Under the pieces are notes generated by a model that did not search any database, was not told where the DNA came from, and saw only the letters and a program-made list of their open reading frames with translations. From assembly GCA_946902875.1 (NCBI GenBank), contig OX336340.1, positions 13,345,566 through 13,409,565 on the forward strand: a stretch of 64,000 nt of DNA, in the 5' to 3' direction. The position numbers and the translations under genes were made by a program. Numbering within the stretch: the first letter of the stretch is position 1; each line of letters opens with the position of its first letter. The stretch comes from Nematopogon swammerdamellus (Eukaryota; Arthropoda; Insecta; Lepidoptera; Adelidae). Of this stretch, positions 19,443 to 31,500 are shown piece by piece.

Positions 19443-20560
19443 CAGAGCGGGCGCACAACACGGTCAGACGCAGCTTTCGCCAACAGCATCGCGTCGACCG
19501 ACTCCTCCGAGAGCGCAGTGCACGTCACATGCACCGCGCCTCGGGAACCTACAGCAACAGAGGCAGCTTACGCCAACAGCTGCCTGCGGCCGACGGCGCG
19601 CGCGGTGCACGACACTCGCACCGCGCCTCGAGCCGCAACATCAACAGAGACGCGCGCAGCCGCCGCGAACACTGGCGCGGCGCGCTCGCCGGCCGCCTCC
19701 GCGCCCGCAACAGTAAAGCGGGCGCACACCCCCGGTGCATGCGCACTCAGCGCTGCACCGCCTGACCCTGCCTCGCCCCGCAACGTATGGCCGCGTGGGC
19801 GAGTCGTGCGCACGCATCCCGGCGACGACGGGCGCGTGCGTGTCGTCGAAGTAAAAACATCGACGGGAATCTACAAACGGGCGGCGCGGAATGTTATCGT
19901 GCTGCCCGTCGACGCAGCAAGTGACACACAGCCGGTCAGGGGGCCGGCTGCACCGAACGAGGGGCTGGCAACACACTCTGCCGCCCCTCCTCCGCCGGCG
20001 ACCGATGCAGCTTTGGACAACAGCCTCGCGTCGGCCGCCGTCCCCGAGAGCGCGGTGCACGTCACACGCACCGCGCCTCGGGCAATCGCCGCAACGGAGA
20101 CGCGCGCCGCTGCCGCCAACACTGGCGCGGCGCGCTCGCCAGACGCAGTTACCGCGCCCGCTAACATAGAGCGGGCGCACGCCGCCGGTGCACGCGCACC
20201 TAGCGCAGCCCGGCTCGCCGCCGTCGCCGCCGCGCCCACCGACATAGGGCGGGCGGACGACGCCGCCGCCGCCGCACCCGCTATCACCGGGCGGGCGCAC
20301 TCCATCGGTGCATGCGCACTGAGCGCTGCGCCGTACGACGCGCCGCCCGCCGCCGCAGCAACCGCGCCCGCAGTGTAGTGCGGGCGCACGCCGCCGGCGC
20401 ACGCGCACCCTGCGCTGCGCCGCCTCGCCGCCGCCGCCGCTGCCGCCGCCGCAGAGCAACGCGACGCCGGCACGCGCCGGACGACGGGACTCCTGATGCC
20501 ACCGCAACAATAGAGCGCCGCACCGATCGCCGACACTGCAGTCGGCGCACCGCGGCGCGA
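18976..20560 (+). repeat. GC-rich degenerate repeat array around duplicated DUF5641-type segment
   Basis: The segment coding for DPASPR.VWPRGRVVRTHP at 18999-19160 recurs at 19763-19920 in another frame, about 765 bp downstream. Between and after them lie irregular copies of GC-rich units with landmarks such as acgcagctt.(g/c)ccaacagc, gcacgtcacacgcaccgcgcc and aacactggcgcggcgcgctcgcc. Long open frames occur on both strands purely from base composition; I do not count them as genes. Confidence 0.75.
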
Positions 20561-20931
20561 GCCGACCCAGGCAATGGGTCGGCATCTCATCACGGCTTCA
20601 CCCAGTCAGCCGGGAGGCTGAGCACGGAGCCAGCCGCCAAGTCACGACAGGAGCTACACCGGTCTTCACGTCGGACGCGGGATTAGCTAGCAGCCGGACT
20701 ATATGGGGTCCAGCCAGGCGGCCAACCGCGCCCGGAGGATGGAGCACGGACGACGCCGCACCTGCAGCGGGAAGAGCCAAGCAGCCGGACGATGTGGAGT
20801 CCAGCCAGGCAGCCAACCGGTTCTGCAGGGAGACGGCGCCGTGGTAGCCCGAGCTGTCGTCTGCGACGTGGAGCAGTCGCCCTTGGGGCGAGACGTCGGC
20901 AACTACGGCTGGATGAACGCGAGCGTGTCAT

Positions 20932-20940
20932 GAGAGGGGA
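20932..20940 (+). promoter_or_regulatory. Polypurine tract of the BEL/Pao derivative
   Basis: GAGAGGGGA two bases before the 3' LTR. Confidence 0.7.
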
Positions 20941-20942
20941 TC

Positions 20943-23230
20943 TGTTGCCGACAGACCTCAAAAGTGCGGTCTAGCTAGTTAAATCGGCATCTAGGTAGTC
21001 ATATTAGGTAAAGTGTTGTGTGAGGCTCCTGCCTCATCTAAGTGCCATCCTTGGGGTGGCCAAGTGCGCAGCGCAGTGGACTTTGCGCTGCGCACACCTA
21101 GTTATAGAACACTTTTTCCTAAAAATGTATGATGATTGAATAATGTTTGTAGTTTATAGTTTACACTTTTTTATAATTTTAATTTTTACAATTTGAATAG
21201 ATACATAGTTTACATTTTTATTTTTTTTACATTGATATTTTTTGTTCTTTGAAAATAGTTATTGTAAAATCATGTTAATGTAACTTAAAATCGTGCTATA
21301 ATTTTGGAATATTATGTAAAGGTAAAATCATATTCAGTATTGCATAACATATTGTAATGTAACGGGCGTGGAGGGAGCTTGCTAACACATTGAATAAACG
21401 AATATACAACGCGTAAGTGCGTATGTGTTAGTAAGCAACCTCCACGCCGTGTCCGTTGTCTGGAAAAACCCAGGCAACGGTTTTGCGCACGGCCCGACTC
21501 CGACCGTGGGAAAATGTTATTTCGCCGTGGGTGGGGCGAGTATTTGGCGACCCTCCCGATCGGACTGTGGCCGTGAAGGAGGCCGCAAAAATTACTGTGA
21601 ATAATTAAAATGTTATGTATGCCAATCGATAGAGCTGAAAATGTAGATTCCAAATATGTAACTGTTATTAAAATTGTACGGTTGGTTTTCGAGAAAAACC
21701 GCACGCACGCTCTACGCGGGTGCGGTGATTTTCCCCTGTTTTCCCGACTGGAGGCCCAGTCTCTGATAGACTTGGGACATGTGGGGTACCACTGGAACCG
21801 CCTGGAGGAGACGAACAGAATGGTATACTGTTTGTCATGATAGGATTCCTCCAGGCCCGAGTCTGAGGCCCGATCTCCCATAACGTGCTAGCGCGCCACG
21901 CCAGTGGCGACGCCTCGCGGGGGACGGGCGGACTCGGCGCGCGGAAAGCGAGACAGAGCACCGCGCGGGTTAGAAAAGCGTTTTCCGTACCTTGGGTACG
22001 GAAAATGATTTTTCACCCACATGTCCAATACCTCATTGGGACGGGCTCGACTTAGCGCATCTTTTGAGCTACCTTGGGTAGCTCTAATATTTTTTCTATA
22101 GGCGCTAGGTCGGGCGAACACTTAGTATGCAGAGAGGACCTTGGGCCCTCTCTCAGCTAAGCCCGGATAGGGAGGGGTATGGTTATATAGGAAAACTATA
22201 GTGTTTTTCAGCCCCTATTCGGGCATACCACTCCACAGGACGAGAGTGGTATGGTTTCCTAGCCAGGTCGTTCCAAAGAGAATAAACTTTAGGGAGCCTC
22301 TAGTCGGAAACAGTAAGGCTGAGTGCCATGCCGAATGGCATATATAGATAAAAAAGTAAGCTCTATCGATTGGCCAACTTTGTATGTGTATATTTTTATG
22401 AAGAATAAATATTTTAGTCGGACGGCGCACTCTTGCGTCTCGGTCGGTCGGACGCAGCGACCTCAGGCGGCGTAGAGAGGCGAAAAAGAGAAAGTTTTCG
22501 AGCGAGTAATATAAATATAGGGCCACCTTGGGTGGCCAGTCAGTTCTTCTGCCACACTCGCCTCGTGCGCTACGTTCACTCCGGAGTCGAACTAGCCTCT
22601 CGTCAGCCACTGGATTCGTCGGAGACCTTCGTTCCTTCAGTCGCGCTTTCCACCTTGGGTGGCTAGTGCTTCGGTTGGGGCGGGGCTGCGGCGAAGCTGA
22701 CTTGAGGTGAGCCGATCTGTGTCGCCGTGTTAGCCTGCTGCAGACCTGATCCTCGGGATCCTCATCGGGTGACCTCCCACCATGGCGTGGTTGTAGGGCC
22801 CCGGTAGAGTTCGGTCTCACAGGCGCATAGCTGCCAGTCGGCTCGCGCAGCGTAAGCGAGTCACGCACACGCCGTACGTGCATTTATAGATTTCGCAAGT
22901 TGTGACCTCTCTGCCGCCGCCGTAACGTGCTCTGACCGGCACAGTCGCGGAGTACACCGTCCGGCGCCATTGTACCGTAGACGCGTGTTTTCTTATTCCC
23001 GCGTCGCCCGCGCATCCGCGCCCGTCTATTCCCGCTCTCCTCCGCGGAGCGGACGACACGACTCACGTCGGGTCGCGCGGGTCGCAGAGGTACATATCCC
23101 TCGACAGGGGAGGTCGCGATCGTATTGGTAGCGGTCGCGATCGTTCCTAAGGACGGTGGGTCATCGCCCAGGAAGCCCGCTCTGAGGGTGCCGCGCACCG
23201 CAACTCAGCTCGGCGGGCGGCTCGGCTTCA
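20943..23230 (+). repeat. 3' LTR of the BEL/Pao derivative
   Basis: Same length as the 5' LTR (offset 6,427). The longest open frames translate identically in both copies, so differences are few or none. AATAG follows at 23231-23235. Confidence 0.9.
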
Positions 23231-23235
23231 AATAG

Positions 23236-24660
23236 AGTTTGTTGACCCAGTCACGGACGTATAGCGTAAATGAATGAATTTCGATTTGGGGAATAAATTT
23301 AGGGGGACATATTAGAAAGTTCAAATTCAAGTGCATCATGTAACATGTCAATAGAAAGTGCTCGTTAAAAGAAACACAAATATATATTTTTATAATATTA
23401 GAATGCATAGTTTAAAAGATAAGAATACGAAAAAATATACGAAAATGGAGCATCCGCCCCCCCCCCCCCCCCCTTTTAGCTCCGAAACTACTGAGTCTAA
23501 AATAAAATAAAAATTGAAATATGGGGCTTCTCTTGTAGTTTACAGGAAAATCTAAACCAAAATCCTGTCTTAAAGTTCTCACGGAAAACGGAATGGTACG
23601 TAAACATCTCCACGCGAGTTCTAGTTCTAGAGTCTAGTACATACACGCTCTTTGCTCTCGTAAGGCGGTGAGCGGTGCGACCTCAATTAAAATATAGTGT
23701 GCACGCTCGGTACACAGTGAGTGTCGTTTCACCTGCCGATTGTTTAGCAAGCAATAGAATATTGTGTAGTGTTCAATGACCACAGTCTGTAGGTAAATGA
23801 CCACAGTACGATTCTACAGAAGCAGCGGCGCGGCGCCGAGCAGTAAGGCAATTAAATAAATCGACAGCGATCCAACAAGGCAGTAAGTTTTTTTATATAT
23901 ATCATTTTGAAAGCGGCGTTAATAGATAGTCACCGTGTCAGTAATATTCACATTAATCAGCTCGTCGCGAGCGTCGGGTTCATGACGACTTCATTATGTT
24001 GTTGGGGTCATCGACTTCATGATACTGAATATTTCTATAAGCCGAGCCTAACGAGCTCAACGAGCATTTATTTTAATAATGTAAGTTTTGACAGATTCTG
24101 CCGTTTGTTCGCTAGCACACATTTCTTAACGGCCTGCGCGTGCGCTGAATTTAGGACGCAACCACGCACGCGGACAGGCGTAGTCATCGCCGCCGCTGAG
24201 GTCGTCCCGCTCGCAGCTGCCAACAAACTTTTGAAAGTTAAGAAAAGGGACCGTTAGCGTGACGTTAATTCAAAAATGTCTCGAAAACTTGATTTGGCGA
24301 ACTCTGCTGAATAAGGAAATGAAATTGGTGAATAAATTATAAATTGGTCATTGAAGGGCTTCGTTTCAGGAGGAGGTTTGAAATTAAAAAAATGAACCAA
24401 TGTACCAAAAGTTTCAAGGCTACGGTTGTGTTTATGATTACGAACGATAGTCGATCGATCGCATCACTGAGCTACCGAGGCTAACGATTTCAGATTTCAA
24501 TTTCAATTAAATTTAAACATTTTAAACAATGAAATTAAATGGGACTTTGTTTCACAATTTTCATAGTTTGGACTTAACCCCTTACTATTATTACTACGCT
24601 GAAAACACTCATAATATATACTATACGACTATTTTCAGCATACACACATACATAACTTAC
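23236..24660. other. Unassigned DNA with possible promoter and 5' exon
   Basis: A run of 17 C lies at 23457-23473. AAAATATAG (about 23689) is followed about 26 bp later by ACACAGTGAG, a TATA-plus-initiator-like pair, and the sequence reaches a strong splice donor GTAAGT at 23883-23888. An open frame at 23907-24257 has no recognisable domain. I cannot link these to any exon downstream. Confidence 0.25.
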
Positions 24661-24670
24661 GCTTTTGTAT

Positions 24671-24990
24671 CCCGACAATCAGGGTAAGCAGAGTAATCGG
24701 TGTTGTGCTATAAGTTCATACATACATACACATACATAACGTCACGCCTGCCTGCCTCCCAGTGGGGCAGGCAAAGACAACGGACCCAACCCACGCAAAC
24801 AACCCAACCCCCACGCGCCACGATCCTGACACACTTTTGCCGCCTCTTCCACTCTCATAATGTCCTTCATACATGCTCGTCGGTTACGGGTACTACGCAC
24901 CTGACCCTTTTCGAGCACATGCCATGGTCCAGGTACGTGCGTCTAGGGCGACCCTTTTCAGCATTTGTACCAATAAACGTGTGCTAAGTG
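24671..24990. repeat. Interspersed repeat fragments
   Basis: 24671-24712 (agcagagtaatcggtgttgt) is shared with repeats at 33180, 45270 and 59800. 24733-24975 resembles a common lepidopteran repeat with the cgtcacgcctgcctgcct start; class not assigned. Confidence 0.5.
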
Positions 24991-25009
24991 TAGGCATTAG
25001 TGAGTACGT

Positions 25010-25165
25010 ATTTTTTTTTTTATGTAATCCGGTATGAGTGGCTGAGTCGGAGGGGCCAAAGCGCATGCTCCGACCAGCCAATGTCACGTCCGAGAAGGTA
25101 GGTGCCATACCGGAGACTTCCCTGGATTGCTGGCTATACTGGACTAGAGGAGAACACAACTCAAT
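25010..25165 (-). repeat. 3' fragment of the tRNA-headed SINE (minus strand)
   Basis: Begins with a T-run (25010-25021) and is the reverse complement, with scattered mismatches, of 34600-34741 in the SINE at 34347. A 5'-truncated SINE copy. Confidence 0.7.
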
Positions 25166-28100
25166 TTCACCAATAATTAACATGCTGTCCGGTCCGGTGA
25201 CCTACCGTCAATGGTCAAATAGCGTGTGAATATATACATATATACATAAATATAATATATATATATATATATTTAAGTATTTAATTAATAATTTAATATT
25301 CTTTACTCATAATATAATTATGTATTCAGAAGTGGTGGTTAAGTAATCTGGAGTCTTTTGATGTCAGCTGTTTCCCCCCAATACATTCCTGTCGGAATTC
25401 GGTGCCAAATCAGGCAGTGAAACTTTTTACGGAAACTTAAATAATGGTACAGCATGAATTTGAATTGAATTAGGCTGGACTCAATAATAATATGAAGAAT
25501 TTAAAATTGCATCACTGTTATATCAGACAGAATCACCAATTAGCACCTCCTCGGTTAGATCAGGAAAATCCATTCCCTGAATTATATGTGTGAAATAGTC
25601 GGCGCATATTCGTTCTCAGACAAAATATTGAGATACATATGTATAGCATTCATATTTATGTGCAATTTAACAACGAAGCTCGCTAGTGTTGATATTATAT
25701 AAATATAAATAGATAGATATACGAGTAGAGAACATATATATATAAGCGGTCAACAGACTGTTGTCCTTTGTTTTTAACCCCCGACGCAAATAGAGGGGTG
25801 TTATAAATTTAAGGTGTGTATGTATGGGTGTGTATGGCATCGTAGCTCCCAAACGGATGGACCGATTTGGATGCGGTTTTTTTATTAGAAAGCTGGTTTA
25901 ATCTGTATGGTTCTTAGCTATGTTTGTAATCATGTAATTAAGTAATAAAAAAATTCTTATCTTAAAAAGTGGACCGATTTGCATGCGTTTTTTTTTTAAA
26001 GCTTGAAATAAAAGTTACAAATTTTAAAAAGTCAAACATATTTCCGTTTACTTACTTAAAGGAGTCGGGGGACCGTTAAGTAAATCAATCATCATCATCA
26101 TCAATCAATACTATTAATAAATCTGTAAGGGATGTTCATGGAGTAAGTTACTCTGTTTTATGAGTTACTGCGTTTGTAGACTAAATGTACTCGTATGATA
26201 CTAAAAATAAATTGATGATTTTTAGAAATCTTTTCTGTATGTATGTTCCTCCATAAGTCTTGACCGATCATCCAAATTTGATGAAACTTAGTACAAGCAC
26301 TTTATCTATACGAGACACAGGATAGGCTAAAGAACTTCCGGTTACGCTAAGATGTGGCTCTCATACAAACATAATTGTTCCACGCGCCGAAATAAATGTA
26401 GGTACGGTAGCGGGCTTACTTACTTCCTTCTGTTTAAATACGAATTTCACGCGAGCGAAGCCGCGGGAAAAGGCTAGAAAAATACAAAAACTCAAGAGCT
26501 GCGCGGGTATTTACACTGTTATTGTTGTACGTAACTAATGTAAGAGAGAACTACAAATATTAGAATTTGTATTGACTCATTTTCCTTCTTTGCAAATAGT
26601 TTAAATCATTTCGACAGCTATGATGTTGAGCGTATCCTGCCTGAATCTATTCGTATTTCGTCAGTCACCTAAAAGTATTTCGTTAGGCTTGTAATCAATT
26701 CATCATTATAACCAGTTAGAGGCTCTGGTATGCCTTAAATTATTTTTTTTAATTCGATTTATATAATTTTAATTGACTTCATAAAAAAAATATTGGTTTT
26801 AATAAGCTGCAGTGCTGTTGTTATTTCCAAAGCGCCTACTCGCACGTGATAGCAAATTAGGAAGGAATGTCATAAATGCAGTGTTCTTGGTCGTAGGCGT
26901 AGAAATAAACAGACAAATCATTCACCTATTTATATATTTTTATGTACTGGTATTATGTTATAGTGTATTACAAATGTGAATTTTAGTTTAATTTTATTGT
27001 ATTAGGTTATTTTGTTTAATTTAAATAAAGAGAGAGATGTAGAATTTTAATGTGATAAGTATGAATGAATATAGGTTATATGAATGAGTATTTAAATAGT
27101 GAATTTTGCATTACTTTAGGTATTCTAGCTAGGCATTCATTTACACAACGATGTAATTTTAAGTTCACATTAAATACAACAATATTAGCAAGTATGTGAA
27201 TTCAACATCACAAAAAGTTCAAAAGGTGTTCAAGGAGGCCATGCATCGAGCGACCAAAATGATACAAACAAAATCTTTACACACAATATAAATATCATTT
27301 GTGCTCCTATATCGTCATAGCTATTATCAAACGTACGTATTCAGAATAATATTTAGTAATTTTTTGTAGCCAGATTTGAACTCGAAACCTCGAAGCCTCA
27401 GGCGCTCAAAATTTGACCCCTGAGGAGCAATGAAATAGAACTCAAAATGAAATTGGAATTTTTGCTAATTGTTATTTTCACCATCAGAGCAGAGCATCAT
27501 AATAATTGCAATATATTATGTAAGTACGTACTGTAATACTGTAGGTAACAGTTACAGTGTGCTGTTACTCAAGAAATTAATCTTGAAGAACACAACTACA
27601 ACTTAGTGGTATGTGAGTCAATAGTATCGACTTTAAATAACTGATTGAGACCAAACTGAATCGTAAGTGTAAAACTTGACTGCATAATATTCGGAAGTAA
27701 GCACAATTTAATTTCTCAAACAATTTAACTTGAAAATATACGAAAATATTTTCTTGTTATTGTTCAGTTTGGTCTCAATAATACTCGTACTTTTACTTGC
27801 TGCATTATGCATAATAATTAATACATTAATTTCTGCATAGTTTTTTCATCCATTTACTAAACAGTATGCTAGTTGCATTAAAAATATTAAACTGCATTTA
27901 TAACTATATAATGTTACAAAATACTTTTATGTATATTTAAACTATGCTTTAATATCTATATATATCATCACATCATTAAATATTAACGATCACCATGTTC
28001 AAGTACTATTCGTAGATACCTTACCTACCTTAGATTAGATATATTATAAAAGATATGTCGAAATTTGGTGCATAATTATAAGCCTCAGATTCTATAGCCT

Positions 28101-28548
28101 TAGTGATGTAATAAACAATTACTACGTCTCAACAGGACCTTTATTTCAAGTATATGTTTAAAACGACTTTCTTTATTATTGATGTCGATTCGTCGTCGTG
28201 TGCACAGATGCTTTTGGTTTATTTGGTAAGTTCTGCAGGCAGGTTCAAACGTGATAACGGTTTAGTAAAAACTATAAGCACTACGACTTTGCTCGTTAGA
28301 AAATATTCGACTCGGTTGTCCGACTGCGCTGTTCCATGTTAGATGAACTAGTGAAGTTAATTGCGCCCGTTCACAAAGAAGTTCCTACTTGAAATAAGTC
28401 CTCAGCTCCAATTCTCATTTTCTGATTTTGATAATTCAACGATTTTATCTAAGTCTTAACTAAGTGAACACCTACATTTAGTTGAGATGGCTGACTGAAT
28501 CATTGTGGTCATGAGCTACGACTGATATGAGGATAAGGTGCTGCTAAA
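25166..28548. other. AT-rich intergenic DNA with repeat copies
   Basis: No gene seen. It contains a TA-rich microsatellite (25235-25275), a repeat beginning acccccgacgcaaatagaggg (25777-25990), a copy of the 2545-type repeat (26121-26476) and a small MITE (27645-27778). TTTATT at 28139 could be a distal poly(A) signal for CPR1 on the minus strand. Confidence 0.4.
27645..27778. mobile_element. 134-bp MITE-like element with perfect 16-bp inverted ends
   Basis: TTGAGACCAAACTGAA at 27645-27660 and its exact complement at 27763-27778. AT-rich, non-coding interior. Confidence 0.65.
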
Positions 28549-31500
28549 TCAACCGAGTAGTGAGCCGAGAACGGCGGGCGGGATGCCGCCTAGTCGATTT
28601 CCAAGCTCGTCATAGTAGTAGTCCATAGATGTCTGCAATAATACAACAAAGATAAACTGCTTGTATGGAAATAAAAACATCATGAGCATTTTTACTCCAT
28701 TGAGGTCCCGAAAATAAATTCAAAATAATAAAAAAATACATTAGGTTTTACCTTTTAGATCAAGATATTTATCGGCGCTTACGATTTTATAATGTAACGT
28801 ATAGCACGAAAGAAAATGCTTACCCCATTTGTAGCATTAGTTGGAGCAGGCGGAATAAAACTAGTAGTAAGAACTGCTCTTTCCGTGGTCAACTGCACAG
28901 CTGCATTTGACTCCGTGGGAAATACGATTCTATCAGGGTTTAGATTCGTTTTGAGTTTTGATGTAGTTTCTTGCAGAGGTCTTACTATCTGCATTCTTTC
29001 TTTGGCTGTGATGACTTCTTCAGGCTTACTACCAGTATTTAAAAGTACCGGCCCAGAGATCGTATTATCGATAGCAGGCTTCCGATCGATTATATTCATG
29101 TCAGAACTCGTGCTTATAGGGGTGTTCGGTTTTGTTAAAATATTTTCAATGGGACCTTTCTTTACGCCATGATAAATGTTTCTGGTATCGGATTTTGTGT
29201 GCATTATTTGATTGTCGAGTTTTGAGTCCACGCGGACAACCGAAGCTTCAGACTGCTGGTAGCCGAGATTGTTGGCCTTGTACGACACCTTGCGGACTGA
29301 GCCGTCTTCTGATGGGTAGGAGTACTCGCCTTCCACGTCCATGTATACGGCTCCGAGGGCATCTTTCTTTAATTCCGCATTTTCTTTTCTTGAACTGCCA
29401 AAGAGTGTGCGAAACCTAAAAAAGAATTACATTTAGATTGTTTACATTTTAAATAGACTATATTCTAAAAATGAATATTTGTTGGTTTGTCCTTTCCTTC
29501 TTCTTCTATGTGTTCGTAAACCGTTCATCATATTACCATGAAACTTTGGTGGTTGTTGTAATACGCGCGCCCGGGTGCAGAATTTTTTTTTATAAAAACT
29601 TACTTGTTCACATGTACCAGACTTATATGAATCCCAGGCTGGAAATTTGGAATAAATTTTACTTCTAATAAATTCTTTCATTTTTTTACGTTAAAAAATA
29701 CATCTCGTCTGCTTATAGGCTGTGATCCGTCAAAACGCTGCAAACTGAGATTACCGCGTTTTATCAGAATATTTTAATTATTATTTTATTTGTATTGTTC
29801 AGACAAAACAGTATTTTCCGCTTTTCTGAGGTTCCCTTAAATGTTCTAGTAAAATGTAAGAAACACTTAAAACTAAAACATTGAAAAAAAACTTAATGAT
29901 TTTTTGAACCTTCAAATGTAAAAACATTCAACCGAGATTTTTTCAAATCAACGTTTTTTTAGGTTGCAGCGTCTTGCCAGTAGGTAGTACTACAGTAAGG
30001 CATGGCCATAGAGAGATGGCAAACAAGCAAACATTTTTTAAAATTAAACGATTTGAGATAGGACAGAAGCACGGAATTGATGTTTCTTCGCGCATTCTGG
30101 TACGTGTATCATCGGCGTGGTGATGTTTTTGCACGAGCTCCTACTGAAGACTCCTGTTTTAATATTCGTGAACACATATTCATGTTCGTAACAGTAAGCG
30201 ATATGAGTACGCACCCGAATGAATACGACTTTCCATCCCACAGCTTTTTATCTTGGAACACTATGCTGTCATCCCTCCACGACTTGCCGCTCGGCAAAGC
30301 TGATGCTTGCAACACTCCTAGTAGCATCAATACCTGAAAATTATAGAAACAAGTTAGCAATATTTTAGCTCTGTATACTTAATGGCACAATGCTAAATAA
30401 AAACAAGTAAATAAAGTATTGGGCTAATTTTTTAAGTTGCGGCATGTAAAATGTATGGTTGTGTGGTGTTAATACTAGTACAAAGCCATAAAATAGGTGA
30501 TGGTGTAATTTTCATGAGGGACGTTCCATGTAAAAATGTAATAATTATTTGAGACTGTCAAGCTGTAAGCGAAACGTTGGTCTTAAACTTTCATGGATTT
30601 ACATATATTTGCAGTTTTTGTGGAATAAAAAAGACGCTCTCATAAAGTTTTAGAATTTGCTATTTATAAATAATCTCATTTTATTAATGTTATTATAGCA
30701 GCTGGTATTATAACAAATGGTGTATCTAAATTCGGCCGTATTATGAATAGTCTAGGCACACACAAAATATTTAATGAAGAGCCGAGAACAATTTTAGCCG
30801 CTAGCATCTTTCAGTCAGAAGTTTGGTCTGATATCGTGGTGCTTTCATTGCGCCTGCTTTCACTAACTACTTGTACATTTTATGAAACAAACAAATAAAA
30901 ATTCAACGATAAAAGCGTGAGGTGAGTTCAGTCACCGTCGTCGTTCAGAGCATCGCATCGGTCAGGGCCCTGTTGCCCTTGACATTCACATATGTGAGCA
31001 CGATATATATTTTTATGTATAAACATTGCAAGCTGTTAATTCACCGACACACTGCTTCATTCTATCTAGTCTCGCGTCGCGTCGCCACCGGTTATTATAA
31101 CCGGTTCAAAATTGTTATTAGGGTTCCGTATAGATACGGAGGCCTTTTCTAAGCTTATGTCTTCTGTCTGTCTGTCTGTTTGTCCAAGGGCTGTATCTAT
31201 ATTTGAACCATAATAGGTAGCCGGTTGAAATTTTCACAGAATATGTGTGGATATGCCAACAAATAATAATAATAAAAAAACAAAAGTAAAAAATTAAGGG
31301 GGGTCCCCACACAAGTATCGTAATATGTGGAAGGGCGCTATCTACCGAATGATCAAACATATTAACTACCAAATTATGAACGGTAACCGATAGATGGCGT
31401 GAGGGAAACCACCATATATCGGTGAACACCATGTAATTAGGTTGCATTCTTACTTGCTAGATACGAAGCACTCATTATATCAATACAAAATAAGCTGCGC

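Larger units (their letters stand above)
14516..23230 (+). mobile_element. BEL/Pao-derived non-autonomous LTR element with very long LTRs
   Basis: 8,715 bp. Two direct repeats of 2,288 bp each (14516-16803 and 20943-23230) run TGTTGCCGAC...CTCGGCTTCA. AATAG at 14511-14515 and 23231-23235 is the 5-bp target duplication. A 22-base match to the 3' end of tRNA-Tyr follows the 5' LTR and a polypurine tract precedes the 3' LTR. The 4.1-kb interior encodes a Pao-type Gag fused to the domain that normally follows integrase; protease, RT, RNase H and integrase core are absent. It therefore needs enzymes from a relative. The open frames of the two LTRs translate identically along most of their length, so insertion is recent. 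Confidence 0.9.

Noticed and set aside
19641..20593. Minus-strand frames of 240-314 codons
   Set aside because: Ala/Arg/Cys-rich translations from very GC-rich repeats where stop codons are rare; opposite to the degenerate repeat array and without any domain.
23907..24257. 116-codon plus-strand gene
   Set aside because: No domain, no signal peptide, and composition like surrounding DNA.
28816..29419. Plus-strand frames opposite CPR1 exon 3
   Set aside because: Antisense shadow of a recognised cuticle exon with good splice sites.
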